From positions 1 through 64,000 of the forward strand of contig CBFIHZ010000013.1 in the NCBI GenBank assembly GCA_965662545.1: DNA of 64,000 nucleotides, written 5' to 3'. The notes under the pieces were generated by a model. The model did no database searches. It had not been told where the DNA came from and was given only the letters and a program-made list of their open reading frames with translations. This document shows, in pieces, positions 34,518 through 43,059 of this stretch (position 1 is its first letter; every line of letters starts with the position of its first letter). Origin of the DNA: CPC320 sp002684375 (GTDB lineage: Bacteria > Pseudomonadota > Alphaproteobacteria > Rhodobacterales > Rhodobacteraceae). A program made the translations under genes and the position numbers.

Positions 34518-35284
34518 TGCATTTGCCAGACGCTTTTCTACAGGCCCCAATCGCGCACCGCGGCCTGCATGATGAAAACGCCCAGCGCGCTGAAAATAGC
34601 CGGGCGGCCATTCTGGCAGCCGTGGAGCGCGGCTATAGTGTTGAAATCGACCTACAGCTGTCAAGCGACGGGCACGCTATAGTGTTCCATGACTATACAC
34701 TCGACCGGATGACAGGACAAACAGGGTTTGTAAACCGGCTCTCCGCGACAGATCTCTCTGCGATAACGCTGAATAACAGCGGCGGCGAAACCCTGCCCAG
34801 CCTTATCGAAATTCTGGATCTTATTGATGGAAAAGCACCTCTGCTGATCGAATTAAAAGACCAAGATGGCCAGATGGGTGCCCGCGTAGGGCGGCTTGAA
34901 CGGGCCACCGCAAAAGCCCTAAAAGCCTATCAAGGCCTCGTTGCAGTCATGTCATTCAATCCTCATTCCGTTTTACAAATGGCCAGCCTCGCACCAGATC
35001 TTCCTCGCGGCCTTGTCACCGAAGCCTTTACCGCAGAAGAATGGCCCATGTTGCCGGAAGAAACCCGCGACCGGTTGCGAGACATCCCTGATTACCGCCC
35101 GACTAAATCCTGCTTTATCAGCCATGATGTAGACGATCTAAACTGCGCCAGAGTTGCCGAGTTGAAGGCGCAAGGTGCATCGGTCTTGAGCTGGACAATT
35201 CGCGCGACCGCGACCGAGGCGATAGCCCGCTCCATCGCAGATAACATCACGTTTGAGGGGTATCATCCCGCCAGACACCCTTGA
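34514..35284 (+). CDS. Glycerophosphodiester phosphodiesterase family protein
   Basis: A 256-residue TIM-barrel GDPD. Catalytic/metal residues are seen in IAHRGLHDENAQRAENSRAA (HR...E...N), VEIDLQLSSDGHAIVFHDYTLDRMTG (ExD, HD) and LLIELKDQDGQ (E-x-K). It hydrolyses glycerophosphodiesters to glycerol 3-phosphate and an alcohol. No signal peptide, so cytoplasmic. Translationally coupled to ridA; the GNAT gene follows. Confidence 0.9.
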   Translation: MMHLPDAFLQAPIAHRGLHDENAQRAENSRAAILAAVERGYSVEIDLQLSSDGHAIVFHDYTLDRMTGQTGFVNRLSATDLSAITLNNSGGETLPSLIEILDLIDGKAPLLIELKDQDGQMGARVGRLERATAKALKAYQGLVAVMSFNPHSVLQMASLAPDLPRGLVTEAFTAEEWPMLPEETRDRLRDIPDYRPTKSCFISHDVDDLNCARVAELKAQGASVLSWTIRATATEAIARSIADNITFEGYHPARHP

Positions 35285-35350
35285 TCCCGGACGCAGTTGC
35301 GCCATCTTAAACTGGGATCGTGCTGCACACCGAGACGAGAAAGCAGACTG

Positions 35351-36535
35351 TTGGAACATACAATAGAAATTCTGGCCCTGACCTCGCTGGCGGATATTGC
35401 GCCCCATGACTGGGATGCCTGTGCCTGTCCCGAGGTCAAAGACGGCGGGCGGCCCTATGACCCTTTCACCACCTATACCTTTCTCAAAGCCTTAGAAGAC
35501 AGCGGCTCGGTCTCGCCGGGCAGCGGTTGGCAGCCGCATTATCTGGTGGCAAAGTCCCAAGAACAGGTGATCGCCTGCGCGCCGCTGTACGGCAAATCCC
35601 ACTCGCAGGGCGAATTTATCTTTGACCACAACTGGGCCCATGCCTATGAGCGCGCAGGGGGGCATTATTATCCCAAAATGCAAATCGCGGTACCGTTCAC
35701 CCCGGTCACGGGGCGACGGCTGTTAACCCGCGACGGGTTTGAACAGGTCGGCCGCGCGGCGTTGGTAAAAGGTGCCATGCAACTGGCAGCTGATCATGAG
35801 TTATCGTCGCTGCATATAACCTTTTGCACCGCAGACGAAGCCGAGGCCGGAACCGAACTTGGTTGCATGACCCGCAGCAGCCAGCAGTTTCACTGGTATA
35901 ATAAAAATTATGCCGATTTTGACGGGTTTTTGGCCAGTCTGTCCTCGCGCAAACGCAAAAATATCCGCAAGGAACGCGCGCAAGCGCAAAGCTTTGGCGG
36001 CAGCATCGAAATGCTCACAGGTGAAGATATAAAGCCACATCACTGGGACAGTTTTTGGCGGTTCTATCAGGACACCGGGGCGCGAAAATGGGGATCACCC
36101 TATTTGACCCGCGAGTTTTTCGATATTGCACAACAAACCATGCGGCAGGATATTGCTCTGGTGGTTGCAAACCGCAACGGCCAAGATATTGCCGGCGCGT
36201 TAAACTTTATTGGACGCGACGCAATCTTTGGCCGGTATTGGGGCTGCAGCGAAGACCATCCCTGCCTGCATTTTGAAGCCTGTTATTATCAAGCCATCGA
36301 CTATGCAATTGCCCAGGGATTGACCCGGGTAGAAGCCGGTGCCCAGGGCGAACACAAATTGGCACGGGGCTATCTGCCCATTACCAATCACTCATTACAC
36401 TGGTTTCGCGACCCCGGTTTTGCCAAAGCGGTCGGCCAATATCTGGTTGCCGAAAAGGCCGCCGTGGAGCAAGATATTGAAATATTGACGTCTTATGGTC
36501 CCTTCAAAAAAACCCAGATAGAGGAACAACAATGA
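35351..36535 (+). CDS. GNAT family N-acetyltransferase (COG3146/DUF482 type)
   Basis: About 394 residues from TTG at 35351 (LEHTIEILALTSLADI); a TTG at 35297 is possible but adds an unlikely N-terminus, and no start has a strong ribosome-binding site. The family signature runs from PHDWDACACP, through FIFDHNWAHAYERAGGHYYPKMQIAVPFTPVTGRRLL (in pieces) to KNYADFDGFLASLSSRKRKNIRKERA and RVEAGAQGEHKLARGYLP. It resembles FemAB/peptidoglycan-type acyltransferases; the substrate is unknown. The stop overlaps the PCD gene by four bases. Confidence 0.82.
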   Translation: MEHTIEILALTSLADIAPHDWDACACPEVKDGGRPYDPFTTYTFLKALEDSGSVSPGSGWQPHYLVAKSQEQVIACAPLYGKSHSQGEFIFDHNWAHAYERAGGHYYPKMQIAVPFTPVTGRRLLTRDGFEQVGRAALVKGAMQLAADHELSSLHITFCTADEAEAGTELGCMTRSSQQFHWYNKNYADFDGFLASLSSRKRKNIRKERAQAQSFGGSIEMLTGEDIKPHHWDSFWRFYQDTGARKWGSPYLTREFFDIAQQTMRQDIALVVANRNGQDIAGALNFIGRDAIFGRYWGCSEDHPCLHFEACYYQAIDYAIAQGLTRVEAGAQGEHKLARGYLPITNHSLHWFRDPGFAKAVGQYLVAEKAAVEQDIEILTSYGPFKKTQIEEQQ

Positions 36536-36831
36536 CTGAAAAACTATCCACCGCAGAACGCGATGCTCATCTGGCACCGCTGCTGGGCAATGGCTGGTCT
36601 CTCGAAGCCGAGCGTGACGCAATCACCAAAACTTTTAAATTCAAGAATTTCATCGAAGCCTTTGGCTGGATGACACAGGCGGCAATGTGGGCGGAAACGC
36701 TCAATCATCATCCCGAATGGCGCAATGTCTATAATCGGGTCACTGTGACTTTGACGACCCATGACGTCGACGGTTTGACTGATCTAGATATTGCCTTAGC
36801 CAACCGCATGGATCACCTACCGCTAGAATAA
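36532..36831 (+). CDS. phhB: 4a-hydroxytetrahydrobiopterin dehydratase (pterin-4a-carbinolamine dehydratase)
   Basis: A 99-residue PCD/DCoH protein. The catalytic His pair and downstream pattern are visible: AETLNHHPEWRNVYNRVTVTLTTHDVDGLTDLD. It dehydrates the carbinolamine formed by aromatic amino acid hydroxylases and may also act in molybdopterin metabolism. No hydroxylase gene is near. Coupled to the GNAT gene by ATGA and convergent with the peroxiredoxin gene, seven bases away. Confidence 0.93.
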   Translation: MTEKLSTAERDAHLAPLLGNGWSLEAERDAITKTFKFKNFIEAFGWMTQAAMWAETLNHHPEWRNVYNRVTVTLTTHDVDGLTDLDIALANRMDHLPLE

Positions 36832-36838
36832 GCGCGCC

Positions 36839-37327
36839 TTACAAAATGGCCAAAATCGCGGTCGCGGTTGACACCTCGCACATGCCTGCGTGAATTTCTT
36901 CTTGCAGGTTTAACACCAGCCCGTCTTCAACCACCATCGCATAGCGCTTTGAGCGCGCAATCATACCGTCACCGGGAAAGTCAAAATTCATTCCGGTACC
37001 AGAGGTAAAGCCACTGTCGGTATCGGCCAGCAGTGTCACGCCAGCACTGAATGCGCCCGTGGCCTTGCCCCAGGCCTTCATCACCAGAGGGTCATTAACG
37101 CTCAGACAGATCACCTCGTCGACACCCTTGGCGGCAAACGCCTCCATATTGCGCATATAACCGGGCATATGGGACAGGTTGCAGATATCTGCAAATGCTC
37201 CGGCAACAGCAAAGATCACAACTTTGCGCCCCCGCAATTTATCTTGCAAAGACACCCGTTGATGCCCATCGGGTCCGACTTCAAAAAGGGTCGCATCGGG
37301 CAAACGTTCACCTGTGGAAATAGCCAT
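36839..37327 (-). CDS. Peroxiredoxin (Prx5/AhpE-like) with altered active site
   Basis: A 162-residue protein of the Prx5 subgroup. The start at 37327 (MAISTGERLPDATLF) is chosen; upstream codons would run into the divergent gene's promoter. The fold is clear (LADTDSGFTSGTGMNFD...RSKRYAMVVEDGLV), and Cys49 sits where the peroxidatic Cys belongs, in GAFADICNLSHMPGY. The universal motif PxxxT/SxxC is changed to AxxxAxxC: both the Pro and the catalytic Thr are replaced by Ala. Since the Thr positions and activates the Cys, peroxide reduction may be weak or lost. Divergent from the ferredoxin reductase gene. Confidence 0.85.
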   Translation of the reverse strand: MAISTGERLPDATLFEVGPDGHQRVSLQDKLRGRKVVIFAVAGAFADICNLSHMPGYMRNMEAFAAKGVDEVICLSVNDPLVMKAWGKATGAFSAGVTLLADTDSGFTSGTGMNFDFPGDGMIARSKRYAMVVEDGLVLNLQEEIHAGMCEVSTATAILAIL

Positions 37328-37415
37328 GAAAATCTCTCTGATAGATTGTATTTGCGCCCTATTAGCATATAGGCTGACGCTGTAAAACAGATCGATAATT
37401 TGAGAGAGGCGTATT

Positions 37416-38627
37416 ATGGCGCATATTGTTGTGGTCGGAGCCGGACAGGCGGGATCGTCTTTGGTTTCAAAGCTGCGCAACAGTGGATTTGAAGGCAAGG
37501 TGACCCTGGTCGGGGCGGAACCCCATCCCCCCTATCAGCGCCCGCCACTGTCAAAAAAGTATCTGTTAGGCGACATGCCGTTAGACCGCCTTTATTTACG
37601 CCCAGAGACGTTTTATCGCGAGCAAAACATCACCCTGCGGTTGGGCCTGCCGATTACAAAAATTGATCCAAACGGACGCAGTATTCTTCTGGATAATGAG
37701 GTTGTTTCCTATGACCATCTGGCGCTGACCACCGGGTCGGTACCGCGGTCACTGCCGACCGCCATTGGCGGGGCCTTGGACGGGGTGCATGTGGTCCGCG
37801 ACTTGCGCGATGTCGATGCGATGGCCCCACGGTTTGACGCAAAGGCCCGCGTGCTGATCGTTGGTGGCGGCTATATCGGACTTGAGGCTGCAGCGGTGGC
37901 CGCCACCAAAGGGCTTGAGGTCACTCTGGTGGAGATGGCCGATCGCATACTCCAGCGAGTGGCCGCGCCGCAAACCTCGGATTTCTTTCGCAATCTTCAC
38001 CAGTCGCATGGTGTCGACATTCGCGAGGGCGTTGGTCTTGAGCGGATTTTTGGCGATGGAACGGTGACAGGAGCGGCCCTGACAGACGGGTCCGTGCTGG
38101 ATCTGGATTTTGTCATTGCCGGCATCGGCGTCACCCCGGCCACCGACCTTGCAGAGCAAGCCGGTCTAGAAATTGACAACGGCATCAAAACCAACGCGCT
38201 GGGGCAAAGCTCTGACCCGCATATCTGGGCTGCAGGAGATTGCGCTTCACTGCCCTATCGCGGCGGCCGCATTCGTCTGGAGAGCGTTCAAAACGCCATA
38301 GATCAGGCTGAAACTGTCGCAGAAAATATGCTTGGCGCCAATCGGCCCTATCAACCGATGCCTTGGTTTTGGTCAGATCAATACGATGTAAAACTTCAAA
38401 TTGCCGGATTGAACAACGGCTATGACCACGTCGTCACCCGCCCCGGCGAAAAAGACGGGGCCGTGTCTTTTTGGTATTACAATAAGGCCAGCTTGCTAGC
38501 GGTGGACGCCGCCAATGATCCCCGCGCTTATATGATCGGCAAGCGGTTGATCGAGGCCGGGAAATCACCCGCAATCGACGTGATTGAAGACCCTAAAACC
38601 GACCTCAAAGCCCTGCTAAAGCCGTGA
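37416..38627 (+). CDS. FAD/NAD(P)-dependent ferredoxin reductase (putidaredoxin/rhodocoxin reductase type)
   Basis: A 403-residue flavoprotein with FAD motif HIVVVGAGQAGSSLVSKLR, the PPYQRPPLSKKYL segment, NAD motif VLIVGGGYIGLEAAAVA and the second FAD motif IWAAGDCASLP, in the order of oxygenase-coupled ferredoxin reductases; the C-terminal domain starts at MPWFWSDQYDVKLQIAG. It passes electrons from NAD(P)H to a [2Fe-2S] ferredoxin, usually for a cytochrome P450 or hydroxylase; no such partner is next to it. The stop overlaps rsmD. Start with GAGAGAGG upstream. Confidence 0.9.
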   Translation: MAHIVVVGAGQAGSSLVSKLRNSGFEGKVTLVGAEPHPPYQRPPLSKKYLLGDMPLDRLYLRPETFYREQNITLRLGLPITKIDPNGRSILLDNEVVSYDHLALTTGSVPRSLPTAIGGALDGVHVVRDLRDVDAMAPRFDAKARVLIVGGGYIGLEAAAVAATKGLEVTLVEMADRILQRVAAPQTSDFFRNLHQSHGVDIREGVGLERIFGDGTVTGAALTDGSVLDLDFVIAGIGVTPATDLAEQAGLEIDNGIKTNALGQSSDPHIWAAGDCASLPYRGGRIRLESVQNAIDQAETVAENMLGANRPYQPMPWFWSDQYDVKLQIAGLNNGYDHVVTRPGEKDGAVSFWYYNKASLLAVDAANDPRAYMIGKRLIEAGKSPAIDVIEDPKTDLKALLKP

Positions 38628-39187
38628 GGATCATTGCCGGAGACTATCGCGGCCGCGCTTTGACGCCTGTCGGGAAAGGCGATCCAAGCGCCCATCTGCG
38701 CCCAACCACCGACCGGGTGCGGGAGAGCCTGTTCAACGTACTGGCAGGTGGCCGTTTCGGCGATGCCATCCGGGGTATATCCGTGCTTGACCTGTTTGCC
38801 GGCACCGGCGCACTGGGTCTGGAGGCCCTGTCACGTGGCGCAGCAGATGTCACTTTTGTCGATGATGGCACCGCAGCACTCAAGCTGATCCGGCGGAACG
38901 TGGCCTTGTGTAACGCGGAAGATACCACCAATATTATGCGTCGCGATGCACGCAGGCTTGGGCCAAGGCAGGCCGACCCTTTTGGGTTGGTTTTTCTGGA
39001 TCCGCCCTACGGCATGGGAAGGGGTGAGGCGGCATTTGCTGCGGCGCAAGCTGGAGGATGGATCGCGCCAAACGCGCTTGTGGTCTGGGAGGAAAATACC
39101 GCCATCACGATCCCGCAGACGTGTCAGCTTCTGGATACCCGCCGGTATGGCGACACAATAATTTCAATTTTACGGTACTGCTGCTAG
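38624..39187 (+). CDS. rsmD: 16S rRNA (guanine(966)-N(2))-methyltransferase RsmD
   Basis: A 187-residue SAM-dependent methyltransferase, GTG start overlapping the preceding stop (GTGA). Motifs: RIIAGDYRGRALTPV and RPTTDRVRESLFNVL at the N-terminus, SAM site VLDLFAGTGALGLEALSRGA, and catalytic FLDPPYG. It methylates G966 of 16S rRNA during 30S assembly. Followed by a 62-base gap and the convergent map gene. Confidence 0.93.
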   Translation: MRIIAGDYRGRALTPVGKGDPSAHLRPTTDRVRESLFNVLAGGRFGDAIRGISVLDLFAGTGALGLEALSRGAADVTFVDDGTAALKLIRRNVALCNAEDTTNIMRRDARRLGPRQADPFGLVFLDPPYGMGRGEAAFAAAQAGGWIAPNALVVWEENTAITIPQTCQLLDTRRYGDTIISILRYCC

Positions 39188-39249
39188 GACGAAGCCCTCA
39201 ACAGGCCCAACAGTTTTTCACAGCTCATCAATACGATAAAGCTGTGATG

Positions 39250-40068
39250 CTAGGTCGCAGTATAGGTCGGATGAAACCGGTTACCCGGCGAGAGAGTGAA
39301 AATCTCGCAGCCAGTCGCCGTGACCCCAACCGAATGCTCAAATTGCGCCGACAGGGATCTATCACGGGTCACCGCTGTCCAGTCATCCGCCAACACTTTG
39401 GTTTCAGGCCGTCCCAGATTGACCATTGGCTCAATCGTGAAAAACATGCCCTCTTGAAGGACAGGACCGGTTCCAGCACGGCCATAATGCAGCACGTTGG
39501 GCGGCGCGTGAAACACCCGTCCCAGCCCATGGCCGCAGAAATCACGCACCACCGACATACGGTGCCCTTCGACAAAACTTTGGATCGCATGCCCGATATC
39601 ACCAAACGTATTGCCGGGCTTCACCGCCTCAATGCCCATGAACAACGAATCATGCGTCACCTGAATCAATCGTTCAGATTTACGGTCAAGCTTGCCAGCA
39701 ACGAACATCCGCGAGGTATCTCCATACCAGCCGTCTACAATCACGGTGACATCAATGTTCAAGATGTCGCCATCTTTAAGCTTTTTGTCGCCGGGGATCC
39801 CGTGACAAACGACGTGATTAAGACTGATACAGCTGGCATGACGATAGCCCTTATAGCCAATCGTCGCCGACTGTGCGCCAGCGGCTGTGACTTTTTGTTC
39901 AATCAACTTGTCGATTTTGCCTGTGGTCTGGCCGACCACAATCTCATCGGCGATTTCATCCAAGATTTGTGCAGCCAATTTTCCAGCCGCACGCATGCCG
40001 ACAAAATCCACCTCTTGAAAGAGCCGGATACCATCGCGCGTCTGTTGTCCACGTGCTTCTTTTTGCAA
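39250..40068 (-). CDS. map: Methionine aminopeptidase, type I
   Basis: A 272-residue MetAP-I. Metal ligands appear in order: DGDILNIDVTVIVDGWYGDTSRMF (two Asp), GHGLGRVFHAPPNVLHY (His), MFFTIEPMV (Glu) and QFEHSVGVT (Glu), with the substrate His in SLNHVVCHGIPG. It removes the initiator Met in the cytoplasm and should be essential. The N-terminal extension (MQKEARGQQTRDG) is short and lacks the SH3-like part of some actinobacterial forms. Two genes downstream on the same strand order is sfsA upstream (40157-40870). Confidence 0.95.
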   Translation of the reverse strand: MQKEARGQQTRDGIRLFQEVDFVGMRAAGKLAAQILDEIADEIVVGQTTGKIDKLIEQKVTAAGAQSATIGYKGYRHASCISLNHVVCHGIPGDKKLKDGDILNIDVTVIVDGWYGDTSRMFVAGKLDRKSERLIQVTHDSLFMGIEAVKPGNTFGDIGHAIQSFVEGHRMSVVRDFCGHGLGRVFHAPPNVLHYGRAGTGPVLQEGMFFTIEPMVNLGRPETKVLADDWTAVTRDRSLSAQFEHSVGVTATGCEIFTLSPGNRFHPTYTAT

Positions 40069-40156
40069 GGTGGTTTCTCCAAAGGTCTCTAAAGTGCTGG
40101 TGACTGTTTAAACGACCTTTTTATAGCCAATTATAGCAAAGGACCAGAGGCTTCGT

Positions 40157-40870
40157 TTAATGCAGCAAAATTGTTCTGCCCAGCGTGATCTCTTGGGGCG
40201 AAATATCGCAATCAATACAGAGAACCGCAACACCTTTTGCACGGGCCTCAGCAAAAGCAGCGGCGTATCCGGGATCAATATCGGACGCCACCGCCACCGC
40301 CGAACAATCACTGCGTTGCACCAGATACAGCAGCGTTGCTCGCTGGCCCTGAGCCACCATATGCGACAGTTCGGCCAAATGTTTTGCACCGCGCTTGGTC
40401 ACACTGTCGGGAAACTCAGCCAACCCCGCCCGTCGGCACAATGTTACGCTTTTGACTTCTAGGTAATTATCTGGTTGACCAGAAGTTCCCAGCAGAAAGT
40501 CAACTCGACTGTTATGCCCGTATTTCACCTCGGCGCGCACAGTATCATAATCCGGCAAACCGGGAACCCCACCTGCAAGCAAAGCCGCTTTAACCAGTCG
40601 GTTGGGCAATCCAGTGTCTACACCGACAAAATGACCGTCAGGCATCTCTACCAGACGCCACCCATAGCGTAATTTGCGCTTGGGATCATCGTTGGGCTCA
40701 ACCCAAACCCGCGTGCCCGGCGTCGCCAACCCCAACATCGAGCCCGGATTTGCACAATGCACAGTGACCTCGCGTCCGCCTTCAAGCCGCACATCGGCCA
40801 AAAAACGTTTATAGCGACGAATCAGCAGCGCGGGGATCAAGGGGGCGGCAAATTGCATGCGTTGAGTCAT
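40157..40870 (-). CDS. sfsA: SfsA family protein (DNA/RNA-binding, sugar fermentation stimulation)
   Basis: A 237-residue SfsA. The start is ATG at 40870 (MTQRMQFAAPLIPA) or 40858 (MQFAAPLIPALL, closer to the family N-terminus); neither has a strong ribosome-binding site. Family blocks: IRRYKRFLADVRLEGGREVTVHCANPGSMLGL, YGHNSRVDFLL, NYLEVKSVTLC and AEFPDSVTKRGAKHLAEL (each in part). It has an OB-fold and nuclease-like fold; the physiological role is unclear. It lies 88 bases upstream of map on the same strand. Confidence 0.9.
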   Translation of the reverse strand: MTQRMQFAAPLIPALLIRRYKRFLADVRLEGGREVTVHCANPGSMLGLATPGTRVWVEPNDDPKRKLRYGWRLVEMPDGHFVGVDTGLPNRLVKAALLAGGVPGLPDYDTVRAEVKYGHNSRVDFLLGTSGQPDNYLEVKSVTLCRRAGLAEFPDSVTKRGAKHLAELSHMVAQGQRATLLYLVQRSDCSAVAVASDIDPGYAAAFAEARAKGVAVLCIDCDISPQEITLGRTILLH

Positions 40871-41041
40871 AATCCAAGTGCTGAATGATATCCAGACACT
40901 GACCGAAGCGCCAGTTCGTCTGTAAAAACAGATAAACCCGCTTGCTGTTCGCATAAAGCCGCTATGGAAACAAAACAGCATTGGAAACCGACACCGCTCC
41001 GCCTAAACTGGCCATAACGCGGACAAAAGGCAATTCGACAT

Positions 41042-41764
41042 ATGACAAACCCAACCGCTGCGATGCTGGTAATTGGCGATGAAATTCTCTCGGGGCGCAC
41101 GCGAGATGCCAATATGTATTATCTTGCTGGCGCATTGACCGAAATCGGTATTGATCTGAAAGAAGTGCGCGTGGTCAGTGATGACAAGGCCGCGATCATC
41201 GCGGCAGTGACAGCGTTGTCACAGGCCCATGATACGGTCATTACAAGCGGCGGGATTGGCCCGACGCATGATGACATCACCGCCGATTGCATCGCCGCGG
41301 CCTTTGACCGCCCAATCGATATCCGCAGCGATGCGCGGGCGCTTCTTGCCGCCCATTACGACCGTCAAGGCGTTGAATTAAATGCCGCACGTCTGCGCAT
41401 GGCCCGGATTCCTGATGGGGCCACACTAATCGACAACCCGGTGTCGGTCGCACCGGGTTTTATCCTGGAAAACGTACATGTCATGGCCGGCGTTCCAGCG
41501 GTATTTCAAGCCATGGTTGCCAGCGTTTTACCCGGGCTTACCGGCGGCGCTCCACTGCTGAGCCAAACCCTGCGCATCCACCGTGGCGAGGGCGATATTG
41601 CCGGACCACTTGCCTCGCTGGCTCAGGAATACTCTGATCTGTCCTTTGGGTCCTATCCCTTTCAAAAAGACGGCCGCTATGGTGCAAATATCGTCGTGCG
41701 CGGCACCAAAAACGCCCGCGTTTCTGCCGCGTTGTCCCACCTTCGGAGTATCTTTTCGGAATGA
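41042..41764 (+). CDS. CinA-type molybdopterin-binding domain protein
   Basis: A 240-residue protein containing only the MoaB/Mog-like N-terminal domain of CinA: AAMLVIGDEILSGRTRDANMYYLAGAL, DTVITSGGIGPTHDDITADCIAAAF and the PGFILENVHVMAGVP segment. The C-terminal nicotinamide nucleotide deamidase domain is absent, as in many alphaproteobacteria that encode it separately. It may hydrolyse nucleotide-type substrates (ADP-ribose or the like); this is inference from homologues. Coupled to the next gene by ATGA. Confidence 0.88.
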   Translation: MTNPTAAMLVIGDEILSGRTRDANMYYLAGALTEIGIDLKEVRVVSDDKAAIIAAVTALSQAHDTVITSGGIGPTHDDITADCIAAAFDRPIDIRSDARALLAAHYDRQGVELNAARLRMARIPDGATLIDNPVSVAPGFILENVHVMAGVPAVFQAMVASVLPGLTGGAPLLSQTLRIHRGEGDIAGPLASLAQEYSDLSFGSYPFQKDGRYGANIVVRGTKNARVSAALSHLRSIFSE

Positions 41765-42486
41765 GTGGTAACCCAAACACGCTATATGATGTGATTGCCG
41801 CAACCTGGCCCGCCGCACAATTGCACCGGGCAGGCCCTTGGATAATCCGCGACGGCCAAGGTGGTGGCAAACGGGTTTCGGCAGCAACGGCAGAGGGGCC
41901 CGTTCAGCCGGCAGACATACAACAGGCCCAACGCGCGATGCTGGACCTTGGACAGAGGCCTTTGTTCCTGCTGCGTGACGGGGAAGCAGACGTTGATGCG
42001 CTTTTGGCTGACGTCGGGTACATGACGATCGATCGTACAAATCTTTATCAATCGCCAATTGCAGACATTGCAACTCAGCAGCCGCCAAGAACATCCATGT
42101 TCTGCATTTGGGAACCTTTGCAAATTCAGTATGATATTTGGGCTGCCGGCGGCATCACCGCGCCACGATTGGCCATCATGCAGCGCACAAACGCCACAAA
42201 AACCAGTCTGTTCGGACGGTGGAACAACCGGCCTGCCGCCACCGGATTTGTGGCCATCCATGCCGGTATCGCCATGGTACACGCCGTTGAGGTTTTGGCA
42301 CAACAACGCGGTCAGAAAGTGGCCTCATGGTTGATGCGCGCAGCCGCTTTCTGGGCCAAAGAACACGGTGCAACCCGGCTTGCGGTGCTGTGTACAGAGG
42401 CCAATACTGCCGCAAACAGTCTTTACTCTTCGCTGGGCATGACGTTTTCTGGGCAATATCATTACCGTATACAAAAGGAGTCTTAG
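41761..42486 (+). CDS. GNAT family N-acetyltransferase
   Basis: A 241-residue protein. The C-terminal half has a GNAT fold with acetyl-CoA site VLAQQRGQKVASWLMRAAAFWAKEHGATRLAVLCTEANTAANSLYSSLGM (in part: the Q-R-G-Q-K loop and the LYSSLGM end). The N-terminal half (about 1-110) is less clear and may be a degenerate GNAT repeat. Substrate unknown. Between the CinA-like and AhpD-like genes, with zero or four bases of spacing, so co-transcribed. Confidence 0.85.
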   Translation: MSGNPNTLYDVIAATWPAAQLHRAGPWIIRDGQGGGKRVSAATAEGPVQPADIQQAQRAMLDLGQRPLFLLRDGEADVDALLADVGYMTIDRTNLYQSPIADIATQQPPRTSMFCIWEPLQIQYDIWAAGGITAPRLAIMQRTNATKTSLFGRWNNRPAATGFVAIHAGIAMVHAVEVLAQQRGQKVASWLMRAAAFWAKEHGATRLAVLCTEANTAANSLYSSLGMTFSGQYHYRIQKES

Positions 42487-43059
42487 ATGAGCACTAAACA
42501 TGGCGTCACATCACTGGACCTTCCAATGGTCGATCCTTTACCTGACGACACGCAGAAATATTTTGACGTCTGTCAGAACAAGCTGGGAATGATACCCAAT
42601 GTCCTGCAAGCTTACGCTTTTGATATTGATAAATTAAACGCCTTCACCGGGCTCTATAACAATCTGATGCTGGCAGCGAGCGGACTAAGTAAACTTGAAC
42701 GCGAAATGATCGCAGTCGTGGTTTCGTCGATCAATAAGTGTTTTTACTGTCTGACCGCCCATGGTGCAGCAGTGCGTGCACTGTCAGGTGACCCCGAACT
42801 TGGCGAAATGCTGGTTATGAACTACCGCGTTGCCGATCTGAGCGACCGCCACCGCGCGATGTTGGAATTTGCCGAAAAAGTTACCAAAACCAGTTACGAG
42901 ATACATGAGACAGACCGTGCAGCACTGCGGCAGGCAGGCTTCAGCGATCGCGACATCTGGGACATCGCCAATGTGGCAGGATTTTTCAACATGACCAATC
43001 GCGTTGCCAGCGCAACAAATATGCGGCCCAATGATGCATACCACGCCCAATATCGCTAA
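42487..43059 (+). CDS. AhpD-like peroxidase-related protein (carboxymuconolactone decarboxylase fold)
   Basis: A 190-residue all-helical protein with the CxxC motif in INKCFYCLTAHGAAVRAL, including the downstream His of the AhpD-type relay. The subgroup is the peroxidase-related enzymes of 180-195 residues. It may reduce peroxides using the Cys pair; the electron donor is unknown. GGAG lies just upstream of the ATG, at the end of the GNAT gene. Its 3' end overlaps the likely start of the OmpA-like gene by 29 bases. Confidence 0.88.
   Translation: MSTKHGVTSLDLPMVDPLPDDTQKYFDVCQNKLGMIPNVLQAYAFDIDKLNAFTGLYNNLMLAASGLSKLEREMIAVVVSSINKCFYCLTAHGAAVRALSGDPELGEMLVMNYRVADLSDRHRAMLEFAEKVTKTSYEIHETDRAALRQAGFSDRDIWDIANVAGFFNMTNRVASATNMRPNDAYHAQYR

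Noticed and set aside
39218..39247. Stem TCACAGCT/AGCTGTGA between rsmD and map as a terminator
   Set aside because: The loop is 14 bases and no T-run follows on either strand in the needed direction; at most a weak processing signal.
39058..40092. A 344-codon open frame on the plus strand opposite map
   Set aside because: It runs antisense through the whole of map, which has all catalytic residues; the predicted product has no recognisable domain.
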